A stretch of 64,000 nt of DNA from an uncultured Parabacteroides sp. (GTDB lineage Bacteria; Bacteroidota; Bacteroidia; Bacteroidales; Tannerellaceae): the NCBI RefSeq assembly GCF_947855115.1, contig NZ_CANTZW010000019.1, forward strand, positions 1-64,000, given 5' to 3'. Shown here in pieces: positions 19,533-27,461 of the stretch (position 1 is its first letter; each line of letters begins with the position of its first letter). Made by a program: the position numbers and the translations under genes. Below the pieces are notes generated by a model. The model saw only the letters and a program-made list of their open reading frames with translations, did not search any database and was not told the origin of the DNA.

Positions 19533-19898
19533 CTATTCCAAGGTAAAGTCTCCGGTCAAGTATCCTAATTGATGTAATAACACAACCTGATACCGGCCGC
19601 TCGCTTCTCCAGCTAAAGAGAGCGAATACGTACCGCCCGCCTCTGCAGATACGATATCCTCGTATACTTTCACGCCTTTATCATTCACGACACATACAGT
19701 CAGGTTCGATAGAGCGTCTTCAAAGTCCAAGGTAAGGATATCTCCCTCGATGGAAGCTACCGGTGGACGATTCGTATCGGCAGAACGATAATACTCGTCA
19801 TCCCAACGCCCCTCGATAGGGATCGTGTCGCCAAACAAAGGATGAATCAAAAAGGTCGCAAATAATAATGCGATTAAAGTAAGTCTCTTAACTTTCAT
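19533..19898 (-). CDS. DUF3244 small exported protein
   Basis: A 121-residue protein with a signal peptide (about 1-23, ending at PLFGD), then a short beta-sandwich-like domain (ILTLDFEDALSNLTVCVVNDKG...GGTYSLSLAGEASGRYQVVLLHQ) typical of DUF3244, a Bacteroidales family without known biochemical activity. It sits 100 bases downstream of the TPR/HTH regulator on the same strand, but has its own -7 box and a tandem repeat in the leader, so it can be expressed separately. The pairing suggests a functional link, which is inference only. Confidence 0.85.
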   Translation of the reverse strand: MKVKRLTLIALLFATFLIHPLFGDTIPIEGRWDDEYYRSADTNRPPVASIEGDILTLDFEDALSNLTVCVVNDKGVKVYEDIVSAEAGGTYSLSLAGEASGRYQVVLLHQLGYLTGDFTLE

Positions 19899-19903
19899 AA
19901 TCG

Positions 19904-19931
19904 GATGTTTATAAAAAGATGTTTATAAAAT
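19904..19931. repeat. Two tandem 14-bp repeats in the DUF3244 leader
   Basis: GATGTTTATAAAAA and GATGTTTATAAAAT lie back to back, between the -7 box at 19938-19945 and the start codon at 19898. They would be transcribed in the 5' leader. Confidence 0.6.
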
Positions 19932-19937
19932 GTGAAG

Positions 19938-19945
19938 CAAACATA
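19938..19945 (-). promoter_or_regulatory. Candidate -7 box of the DUF3244 gene
   Basis: The minus strand reads TATGTTTG (TAnnTTTG). The predicted leader of about 33 bases contains the 14-bp tandem repeats. Confidence 0.5.
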
Positions 19946-19998
19946 TCACTCATTCCCCACTAACCGGTATTGTTTTATTGCACAAATTATGCACACTC

Positions 19999-21741
19999 CT
20001 AAAAATCCCGAATAAACTTATCGAATTTCTCAGAAGAGCCTTTATCTGTCGTATATATTTTCTCATAAAGCCGTTTACGTATCATCGACACATTCGTGGG
20101 AGTTGTCACTATCAGCATCGCGATTGTAGCGGGAGGCACATTTGACTTCACCAGGCAACTTACCTTCAGCTCAATCGGGGTCAATTTCGGCACAAGCCCC
20201 ATCAATCTATGGGTAAAATTATTGTAGGTCTTGTCTAACGCCTCGAACAACTCGGCCCAATCACTATTTTTCGGCCTCCATTCTTCCTTTAAATGAAAAC
20301 GATAATACACGTTAGAAACCACAAAACGGTCCACTAAAAGTTTATTTTCAGTCTTCGCGAACAATAAATTCTGATTTTCTATTTCCAGCCGTTGCTTCCT
20401 CAAAGCCATAAGCTCTTTCTCTTTTTCATCATAAGCGACAGAAGAGGCATGCAATTTCTTTTCCAGATCTGCGATGAGCGCTTCATTCTTCTCTATATGA
20501 ATCTTATCCTCATATTGCCTCCTCAACAATTCGGCCAACCTCTTGCGTTGTTCCTGTATACTCCTTTTCTTCTTTTTGAACTTCATATAAACGAGAACCG
20601 CGAACAAGCCTAAGACCACAACAAGTATTATCGCGATAATACTTACTATCAAGAAGTTGATCTCCGCTCTATTAAACGCGATCGTAGCTTGAAGGAGCTT
20701 AGACTCTACCTGATGGTAATTGAATAAGTCTTGTTCTCTTCTAAAAGATTCCGTCTGCCTTACCAACATCAAGGAATCACGCAATTCCTCGTATTTAGTT
20801 TGCCTTAACGCATACTCTTCCCATCGCTCCCGGGCCTTTGACAAACGGGACAAATGATAATAGGCTCCAGCTCGGGTAGAAAGCCTTGTGCTGGCCAATC
20901 CCTTTTTCAAATAATATTCCGCGGAATCTAAACGAGATGTTTTTAAATAGAGTTCCCCCAATGTCAAATAAATCGGATATAATTGCTCCTGGCTCGCGGG
21001 ATGGGTCAAAGCGATCCGGATATAGTCGAAAGCTTTCGAATATAAACCCAAATCTAAATAAATACCGCCCAGCTCATTATATAGAGAGCGTCTAGTGGCC
21101 TCGCTACCCAATGCCAGCGCTTTCTCGTAATAAAAAACGGCACTATCCTTTTCCTGTATCACTGAAAAGACTCTTCCCAATCCTCTTAAGACAAAAGATT
21201 GCCCTACCGTATCACGTAAAGCGCCAAAATACCCTAACGCCTTTTTCTGGAAAGACAAAGATTTCTCGTAAACCTGTTGATCCGTATAGAGCATACCGAT
21301 ACTATTGCACAAACGCCCTAACAGGGCATAGTCAGTTATCTTATCCTCATCCCGCAACGCTTTTAAATAATAATCCTGCGCATGAAGCGCATCGCCTAAA
21401 TCTTGGTTTATCCGGCCTCTATAATACCAAGCCTTCGCTTTCCTTTCCCAGTCTTCCGTTTTATCAAAATATTCGACAGCTATCGTAATCAATGAGTCTG
21501 AGGCAGGCTTGACATAAGTCTTGTTTTGCGCTTCCGTCAAAAGCAAATAGTACATCGCACGGTCCTTTTCTGAAAGATCGTCCACATCGATCGCAGATAG
21601 CAACGTTAAGACACTATCAGGATGTTGCGGCATTATCTCTTCCGCATGTTCATACAGATCTGAGTAAGGGTTACATGAGATTAGACCGGTAATGAAGAGC
21701 AGAAAAAAGAGGCACATATTGTTTTTCATACACTGCGACAT
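19999..21741 (-). CDS. Membrane-spanning TPR regulator with C-terminal HTH
   Basis: A 580-residue protein of a Bacteroidota-specific architecture: lipoprotein-like signal (about 9-23, FFLLFITGLISC with Cys23); tetratricopeptide repeats (about 60-330); one transmembrane helix (about 353-378, IVSIIAIILVVVLGLFAVLV); a basic KKKK stop-transfer and a long coiled coil (about 385-470); and a LuxR-like helix-turn-helix C-terminus (LTPIELKVSCLVKSNVPPAT...). This predicts a one-component sensor: TPRs outside the inner membrane, DNA binding inside. The ligand is unknown. MKNNMCLFF at 21729 is an alternative start. A -7 box lies 11 bases upstream, and the DUF3244 gene follows. Confidence 0.8.
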   Translation of the reverse strand: MSQCMKNNMCLFFLLFITGLISCNPYSDLYEHAEEIMPQHPDSVLTLLSAIDVDDLSEKDRAMYYLLLTEAQNKTYVKPASDSLITIAVEYFDKTEDWERKAKAWYYRGRINQDLGDALHAQDYYLKALRDEDKITDYALLGRLCNSIGMLYTDQQVYEKSLSFQKKALGYFGALRDTVGQSFVLRGLGRVFSVIQEKDSAVFYYEKALALGSEATRRSLYNELGGIYLDLGLYSKAFDYIRIALTHPASQEQLYPIYLTLGELYLKTSRLDSAEYYLKKGLASTRLSTRAGAYYHLSRLSKARERWEEYALRQTKYEELRDSLMLVRQTESFRREQDLFNYHQVESKLLQATIAFNRAEINFLIVSIIAIILVVVLGLFAVLVYMKFKKKKRSIQEQRKRLAELLRRQYEDKIHIEKNEALIADLEKKLHASSVAYDEKEKELMALRKQRLEIENQNLLFAKTENKLLVDRFVVSNVYYRFHLKEEWRPKNSDWAELFEALDKTYNNFTHRLMGLVPKLTPIELKVSCLVKSNVPPATIAMLIVTTPTNVSMIRKRLYEKIYTTDKGSSEKFDKFIRDF

Positions 21742-21752
21742 TATTTTTCCCG

Positions 21753-21760
21753 CAAATGTA
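21753..21760 (-). promoter_or_regulatory. Candidate -7 box of the TPR/HTH regulator gene
   Basis: The minus strand reads TACATTTG, 11 bases before the ATG at 21741. The leader would be very short unless the internal ATG at 21729 is used. Confidence 0.45.
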
Positions 21761-22110
21761 AATAAAATCTCAAATCTTCAAAGTATTGATTTTTTATAGA
21801 GCCGGATATACATACGAATACACGGATATACCCCTTTTTTAATGACTTTGAAAATCAAAAAGAATTCCGAATTAATCCATAAAAAATATGTTTAAACTCT
21901 TTTATCCTTAAAATCGTAAAAACACGAAAACACAATTTCTCCAAAGCCCAACCGATGCCACAGTCTCCGGTAACCCCAACGAATTTATGAACATCCCATA
22001 ATCTTTATCCTCCTTTTATCACTCTATTTTTTTCTTATTTCACAGGTTATTCCGATCACTTTCCCTTGATAAAATTACCTTTGGGAACCAGATATTAAGA
22101 AATATTATGT

Positions 22111-22118
22111 TATCTTTG
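22111..22118 (+). promoter_or_regulatory. Candidate -7 box of the plug/tamB/tamL operon
   Basis: TATCTTTG matches TAnnTTTG and lies 25 bases before the ATG at 22144. A second match, TACCTTTG, is at 22076-22083. Neither has TTTG at the ideal -33 spacing. Confidence 0.5.
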
Positions 22119-22143
22119 ACCGACAACCCAAAATGATAGAGCC

Positions 22144-22818
22144 ATGCGAATGATCCATATTCTTACAATTCTCTCACTGATAGCCTGTAGCCAACTCCTT
22201 TCGGCACAGAATGACACGCTGGTAGGCGTGTTGCGCGACATCAGCAATAAGAAGATCAAGCGCTATCCGGTCACGCTAGGGAGCCTGAAGCCTATCACCG
22301 TGAAAACGAACAGGCAGGGTGTATTCACTATCCCGGGGGCTAATTTGAACGATACCCTGTTCGTCACCATCAAGAAAACGAAAAATACGGTCAAGGTCCC
22401 CGTCAACGGATACAATTATATAACCATCACTCTAGAGAACAGTACTTTCAACGCAGAGCGTAGTTTCGAGCCAAGCGAGACCTTGAGAGAAATTATGGAA
22501 AGGGAACGAAACAAAATGATAAGTTCAAGCGTTATGCATAAAGAAGAGATACAGAAAACAGGATGCAGGGATCTCTATTGCCTGCTGCGAAGGATGAGCG
22601 GCATAACATTTGCCGATGGTTCCGTGCGCATCCGAGCGAGTGCCTCCTTAAACAGCCCGAGCGACCCGCTAGTGGTAGTAGACGGTATACCGATGGACTT
22701 ATCTGTTCTAAACACGATGCCCGTGGAAGATGTCTCGGAATTAAGGGTATTAAAAGACGCCGGTGAATACGGAGTGAGAGGCGCTAACGGGGCAATCGTC
22801 ATAAAAACAGGCAAATAA
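22144..22818 (+). CDS. Secreted plug-only protein (carboxypeptidase-like + TonB plug, no barrel)
   Basis: A 224-residue protein with a signal peptide (about 1-21, ending LLSAQ); a carboxypeptidase-regulatory-like beta domain (about 25-100); and a TonB-receptor plug domain (about 130-224, with DPLVVVDGIPMDL and ELRVLKDAGEYGVRGANGAIVIKTGK). It stops exactly where a receptor barrel would begin. The stop is clean and the next gene starts 29 bases later with no barrel remnant, so this looks like a genuine free-standing plug, not a frameshifted receptor. The tamB-tamL context suggests an envelope role; the molecular function is unknown. Confidence 0.82.
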   Translation: MRMIHILTILSLIACSQLLSAQNDTLVGVLRDISNKKIKRYPVTLGSLKPITVKTNRQGVFTIPGANLNDTLFVTIKKTKNTVKVPVNGYNYITITLENSTFNAERSFEPSETLREIMERERNKMISSSVMHKEEIQKTGCRDLYCLLRRMSGITFADGSVRIRASASLNSPSDPLVVVDGIPMDLSVLNTMPVEDVSELRVLKDAGEYGVRGANGAIVIKTGK

Positions 22819-22847
22819 ACAAATAAGAAAAAGAGAAACAGATCAAC

Positions 22848-25800
22848 ATGAGAGTATGGATTAAACGGATAGGAGCGATATGCCTAATACCGATCGCATT
22901 GGTATTGTTACTCTCTATATTGCTATATATACCACCTTTCCAAAACTTCGCGGTACGGAAAGCGACCGAGTATGCCGGAAAAGCGACCGGCATGCGTATC
23001 GGGATCGAGCAAATCAGGCTGTCTTTCCCGCTAGACCTTACGGTCAAAGGTGTCGAGGTAATGAATCCTCCCGCCGATACTTTATTGAGTTTACAGAGCT
23101 TGACGGTACGGGTTCGTGCCCTTCCTCTTTTGCGGAAGCAGATATTGGTAGAAGCGATCGATCTCCGCGACGTGAAAGTCAACACAGGAACCCTGATTGA
23201 AGGTCTGGAAATTAAAGGATTCTTAGGGAAACTTTACCTGCACGCCGACCGTATAAACCTGTCCGAGGAAAAAGCGACGCTTAATACCGTAGATCTATCC
23301 GATACCGCCATTACCCTTATATTAAAAGATTCAACCTCGAAAGAAGACACGACTTCCACTCCCTTGAACTGGGTACTTAAACTGGATAAGATTAGCCTGG
23401 ACCGTGTGGCTTTTGCCCTCCAGATACCCTCAGACTCCTTGCGGCTTACGGCTTTCGTAAATAAAGCCGGGCTAAATAACGGTATCGTAGACCTTGGAGC
23501 TGAGCGATATCAAGCGAGAAACTTCGACATAGCGAATTCCACATTCGCTTATGACGGAAATTACGCGGCCGCCGGAAAAGGGCTTGATTTCTCCCATATC
23601 AATCTGACGGGCCTGAACACCTCCATCGATTCCATCCTATACCAAGGCAAAGAAATAAATGCCCGTATCAAGGAGTTCTCCGTAGAAGAACGTTCCGGCC
23701 TCAAAGTTACCGCACTGACGGGAAATATCCGGAGCGACCATAAACAGATAGACATACCGGGCTTGCTTCTCCAGACCCCGAATTCCGAGATGAAATTGGC
23801 CGCTACCATCCCTTGGAGCTCCTTCGAGGATCATCCGCAAGGAAACATGAAAGCCTTGTTAAACGCATCGTTGGGGAAAGAAGATCTATGGATAGCGGCA
23901 GGTTCCCTTCCGGAAGATTTCAAGAAGGCCTATCCGGATAAGCCTCTCGCTATCACGACCGGAGTGGAAGGGAATCTCTCCGCCATACGTATCACGCAAG
24001 GAGATATCACGCTGCCGGGTGCGTTCCAGGTAGACATCACGGGCGGCTTGGAATCCGTGACAGATAGTATCCGGCGTACCGGCGAGGTTCAGTTAAAGGC
24101 TCAATCCGGTAACCTGGATTTTTTGCTGGCGATGCTTCCCGCCTCTCAAAGAGATCAATTCTCCATTCCGGCCGGAATCCAATTGAAAGGAGAGGCTACG
24201 ATCGTGAATCAAGAATATCGTACGGAGCTTGTTCTCACCCAAGACAAAGGCAAAGTGGATCTGACCGCCCGCTATAATCCGGCACAGCTTGCCTACGAAG
24301 CCAATTTGCGGATAGACAGCCTGGAACCTACCCATTTCATGCCCAAAGACTCCCTATATTGGCTGACAGCCTCCGTTAAAGCGGAAGGTCAGGGAACAGA
24401 TCTTTTTTCCGAACATACATGGGCTAAGCTGAATGGTAAAATATCGGATATACGCTACGGCACCTCATCCGTGTCGGATGTATCCATCGATGGTTCTCTG
24501 GAAAAGAATTTACTGAAAGCAGACCTGCTCAGCGAATACCCGTTGGCGAAAATGGATGTCACTTTAAACGCTACCCTCCATAAGCATGAGGTTAAGGCCA
24601 TGTTGATAGCGGACGTAGAGAACGCGGATTTATACGGTATGCATCTAATGGCCGATCCCTTTTCCACGTCTTTCCAGCTTTTCGCCGAGGCAGAAAGCAA
24701 CCTGGACGAAGATAACGCGCTCGATGTTACGTTGGGCAACTGGGAGATCGTCACCCCGAAAAAAAGTTTCAAGCCGAAGACGCTTACCTTACGTGCCCGG
24801 ACGGATATCGATACTACCCGGATATCTTTCCATGCCGGGGATTTAGGGATCATCCTCACGGGCAACGATTGCATACACCATATCACGGATAAGTTGGCTA
24901 AGGTATCCAATGATATCACTCTCCAACTGGAACGAGACTCGACGGTCGACTTGGAAATGTTGCGCCCGCTCCTCCCCGATATGTGCCTTGAGGTACGGGC
25001 GGGGCAAGATAATCCGATCTATAACTATCTACAAGCCTATTACGTGGATTTCAAGAGTATCGCCATGAATGCCTATACCTCGCCGGAAACGGGTATACGC
25101 ATGGATGCTTCCATCTACGACTTGGCGAGGGATACGACGCAGATCGATACCATCCGGGCCGAGGTGCGCCAAGACCCGCTCGGGCTGGTCTACAGCGCTC
25201 AAGTGATCAAGAATAAATACAGGCAACAACAACCTTTCAGCGCGGGGCTGGACGGGCAAATACGTTATGGCTCCGGCGATGCCCGCTTTTATTTTAAGAA
25301 TGGCAAAGGCGAGACCGGCTTATTGCTCGGGATCCGGGCCGATAAGATACAGAACGGGATTAAGTTCCGCCTTTTCCCCGACGACCCGATCATAGCGTTC
25401 CGTCCCTTTAAACTGAATCCGGATAACTACGTCACGGTACGCGGCATGAAGGATATCGCGGCAAACCTACGGCTCAGCGGAGAGAATAACGCTACCCTGT
25501 GGGTTCACTCCAAAGCGGAGAGTGAGGAGATGGAGGAAATCCACGCCGAGTTGAGCCAGATCGACCTAGGGGTTATCTCCAGCGCGTTCAGCTATATCCC
25601 GCCGATGGAAGGAATCTTGAACGCCGATTTCCAGTACACGCCTTCCGATTCCGCTTTCATGGTCGTGGCCGACATGAATATCGATGACCTGTATTACGAG
25701 AATGAGCGAGTGGGCGAACTCATGTTCAACGCCATTTACCTGCCTTTAGAGCAAGGAAACCACCAAGTGGATATGCACCTTTTCCGAGACAGGGAGGAAG

Positions 25801-27461
25801 TGAGCGCCATCACTGCCTTATATCAGATGGGCGAGACCGACCATATCAGCGGTACCGTAGAGTTCATGCACTTCCCCCTGGATATCGCCAACCCGTTTAT
25901 CCCGGATGATATGGCGAAGATGGGAGGAGACCTCGATGGTACGCTCGCTATCAGCGGGCAGAGCGACAAGCCTATGGCCGAGGGGTACCTGATACTTGAT
26001 ACCGCCTCTGTCTATGTGGCCGCGGCAGGTTCCACCTTCCGTTTTGACGATAAGAAGATCAAGATAAAGGATAACCGGATCGTGTTCGACCGGTATGGTA
26101 TTTACGCATACAACGAGAATCCGTTTATCATCAACGGGGAAGTGGACTTCAACGACTTATCCCGCATGACGGCAGATCTTAAACTAACGGCGAATAACTT
26201 ACAACTGCTGAATGTCAAGAAAAACGAGGAAAGCCTTGTATACGGGAAATTGTTCGTCAACCTGAATTCTACCGTGCACGGGCCGTTGGATGCCTTGACT
26301 ATGCGGGGTGACTTGCAACTACTGGGTGGTACGAATATCACCTATGTACTGAAAGACTCTCCGCTGACCGTGCAAGACCGGATGTCGGACATGGTAACCT
26401 TCACCTCCTTCACCGATACCTTGCGCCGCAGGATGCCCCGTAAGCCTCCGTTGCCGATGGGCGGCATGGACATGTTGATGACTATCCGCATCGATCCCGC
26501 CGTACAAGCGAACGTAGACCTGAGTTCCGACCAGTCTAACCACATCAACCTAGAGGGTGGCGGCGATCTTTCTTTCCAGTATACCCCGCAAGGCGATATG
26601 TTCTTGAACGGACGCTACACGCTATCCGGAGGAACCATCAAATACTCCATTCCGGTCATTCCGCTGAAGGAGTTCAATGTACAAGAGGGTAGTTATGTAC
26701 AATGGACAGGCGACCCTATGGACCCGACCCTGAGCTTAACGGCTACCGAACGTGTCCGCACGTCTGTCACACCGACCGGGCAATCATCTCCCCGTTTGGT
26801 GAACTTCGACGTGGGTATCGAATTGACCCAGCGGCTGGAAAACCTCGGGCTGCAATTCACTCTCACCGCCCCAGAAGACATGGCGATGCAGGAGGAATTA
26901 ACCTCGAAAGGTCCTGAGGAACGGGCGAAACTGGCAGTCAGCATGCTCGTGACCGGCATGTACCTCGGAGGAGGAGGAAGTGGCAAGGTGAACGTGAATA
27001 TGGGGGATGCCTTGACCAGTTTCTTGCAAAGCGAGATCAACAACATTGCCGGAAGCGCCTTAAAGTCCGTGGACATCAGTTTCGGCATGGAGACGTATGA
27101 CGATAACGGCGAAGAGGGCGGTGGCAGCCGTACCGACTACTCGTTCCGCTTCGCCAAGCGATTCTATAACGACCGCATCCGCGTGGTTCTGGGAGGCCGT
27201 ATCTCTACCGGCGAGAACATCAACAACGGACAAGCGCAACCCTTCATCGACAACGTATCCGTAGAGTACCGGCTAGACAGCAGCGGATCTCGCTACGTCA
27301 AGCTCTTCCACGACAAGAATTACGAAAGCCTGCTGGAAGGCGAGATCACGGAGACCGGGGCCGGTATCGTGCTCCGCAAGAAGATGATGCACCTCAGGGA
27401 GTTGTTCAACTTCAAGAAAACGAAAGTGAAACCCATAAATGATGAAAAGGAAAAGGAATGA
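22848..27461 (+). CDS. tamB: TamB-like translocation/assembly module protein
   Basis: A 1537-residue AsmA/TamB-type protein expected to span the periplasm from an N-terminal inner-membrane anchor (about 8-28, ICLIPIALVLLLSILLYIPP). A very long repetitive beta region (predicted lipid-transporting groove) leads to the C-terminal TamB (DUF490) domain, about 1150-1500, including GTYxLSGGTIKYSIPVIPLKEF-like motifs. Family work links TamB proteins to outer-membrane assembly and phospholipid transport. The stop codon overlaps the tamL start (ATGA), implying translational coupling with its outer-membrane partner. Confidence 0.92.
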   Translation: MRVWIKRIGAICLIPIALVLLLSILLYIPPFQNFAVRKATEYAGKATGMRIGIEQIRLSFPLDLTVKGVEVMNPPADTLLSLQSLTVRVRALPLLRKQILVEAIDLRDVKVNTGTLIEGLEIKGFLGKLYLHADRINLSEEKATLNTVDLSDTAITLILKDSTSKEDTTSTPLNWVLKLDKISLDRVAFALQIPSDSLRLTAFVNKAGLNNGIVDLGAERYQARNFDIANSTFAYDGNYAAAGKGLDFSHINLTGLNTSIDSILYQGKEINARIKEFSVEERSGLKVTALTGNIRSDHKQIDIPGLLLQTPNSEMKLAATIPWSSFEDHPQGNMKALLNASLGKEDLWIAAGSLPEDFKKAYPDKPLAITTGVEGNLSAIRITQGDITLPGAFQVDITGGLESVTDSIRRTGEVQLKAQSGNLDFLLAMLPASQRDQFSIPAGIQLKGEATIVNQEYRTELVLTQDKGKVDLTARYNPAQLAYEANLRIDSLEPTHFMPKDSLYWLTASVKAEGQGTDLFSEHTWAKLNGKISDIRYGTSSVSDVSIDGSLEKNLLKADLLSEYPLAKMDVTLNATLHKHEVKAMLIADVENADLYGMHLMADPFSTSFQLFAEAESNLDEDNALDVTLGNWEIVTPKKSFKPKTLTLRARTDIDTTRISFHAGDLGIILTGNDCIHHITDKLAKVSNDITLQLERDSTVDLEMLRPLLPDMCLEVRAGQDNPIYNYLQAYYVDFKSIAMNAYTSPETGIRMDASIYDLARDTTQIDTIRAEVRQDPLGLVYSAQVIKNKYRQQQPFSAGLDGQIRYGSGDARFYFKNGKGETGLLLGIRADKIQNGIKFRLFPDDPIIAFRPFKLNPDNYVTVRGMKDIAANLRLSGENNATLWVHSKAESEEMEEIHAELSQIDLGVISSAFSYIPPMEGILNADFQYTPSDSAFMVVADMNIDDLYYENERVGELMFNAIYLPLEQGNHQVDMHLFRDREEVSAITALYQMGETDHISGTVEFMHFPLDIANPFIPDDMAKMGGDLDGTLAISGQSDKPMAEGYLILDTASVYVAAAGSTFRFDDKKIKIKDNRIVFDRYGIYAYNENPFIINGEVDFNDLSRMTADLKLTANNLQLLNVKKNEESLVYGKLFVNLNSTVHGPLDALTMRGDLQLLGGTNITYVLKDSPLTVQDRMSDMVTFTSFTDTLRRRMPRKPPLPMGGMDMLMTIRIDPAVQANVDLSSDQSNHINLEGGGDLSFQYTPQGDMFLNGRYTLSGGTIKYSIPVIPLKEFNVQEGSYVQWTGDPMDPTLSLTATERVRTSVTPTGQSSPRLVNFDVGIELTQRLENLGLQFTLTAPEDMAMQEELTSKGPEERAKLAVSMLVTGMYLGGGGSGKVNVNMGDALTSFLQSEINNIAGSALKSVDISFGMETYDDNGEEGGGSRTDYSFRFAKRFYNDRIRVVLGGRISTGENINNGQAQPFIDNVSVEYRLDSSGSRYVKLFHDKNYESLLEGEITETGAGIVLRKKMMHLRELFNFKKTKVKPINDEKEKE

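Larger units (their letters stand above)
21742..22143. other. AT-rich divergent intergenic region
   Basis: This 402-bp spacer separates the TPR/HTH regulator (minus) from the plug-only gene (plus). It contains TAnnTTTG boxes at 21753-21760 (minus), 22076-22083 and 22111-22118 (plus). No ORF, structured RNA or terminator was recognised. Confidence 0.7.

Noticed and set aside
22144..22818. Frameshifted TonB-dependent receptor pseudogene
   Set aside because: A clean stop follows the plug and tamB starts 29 bases later; no barrel sequence is present in any frame.
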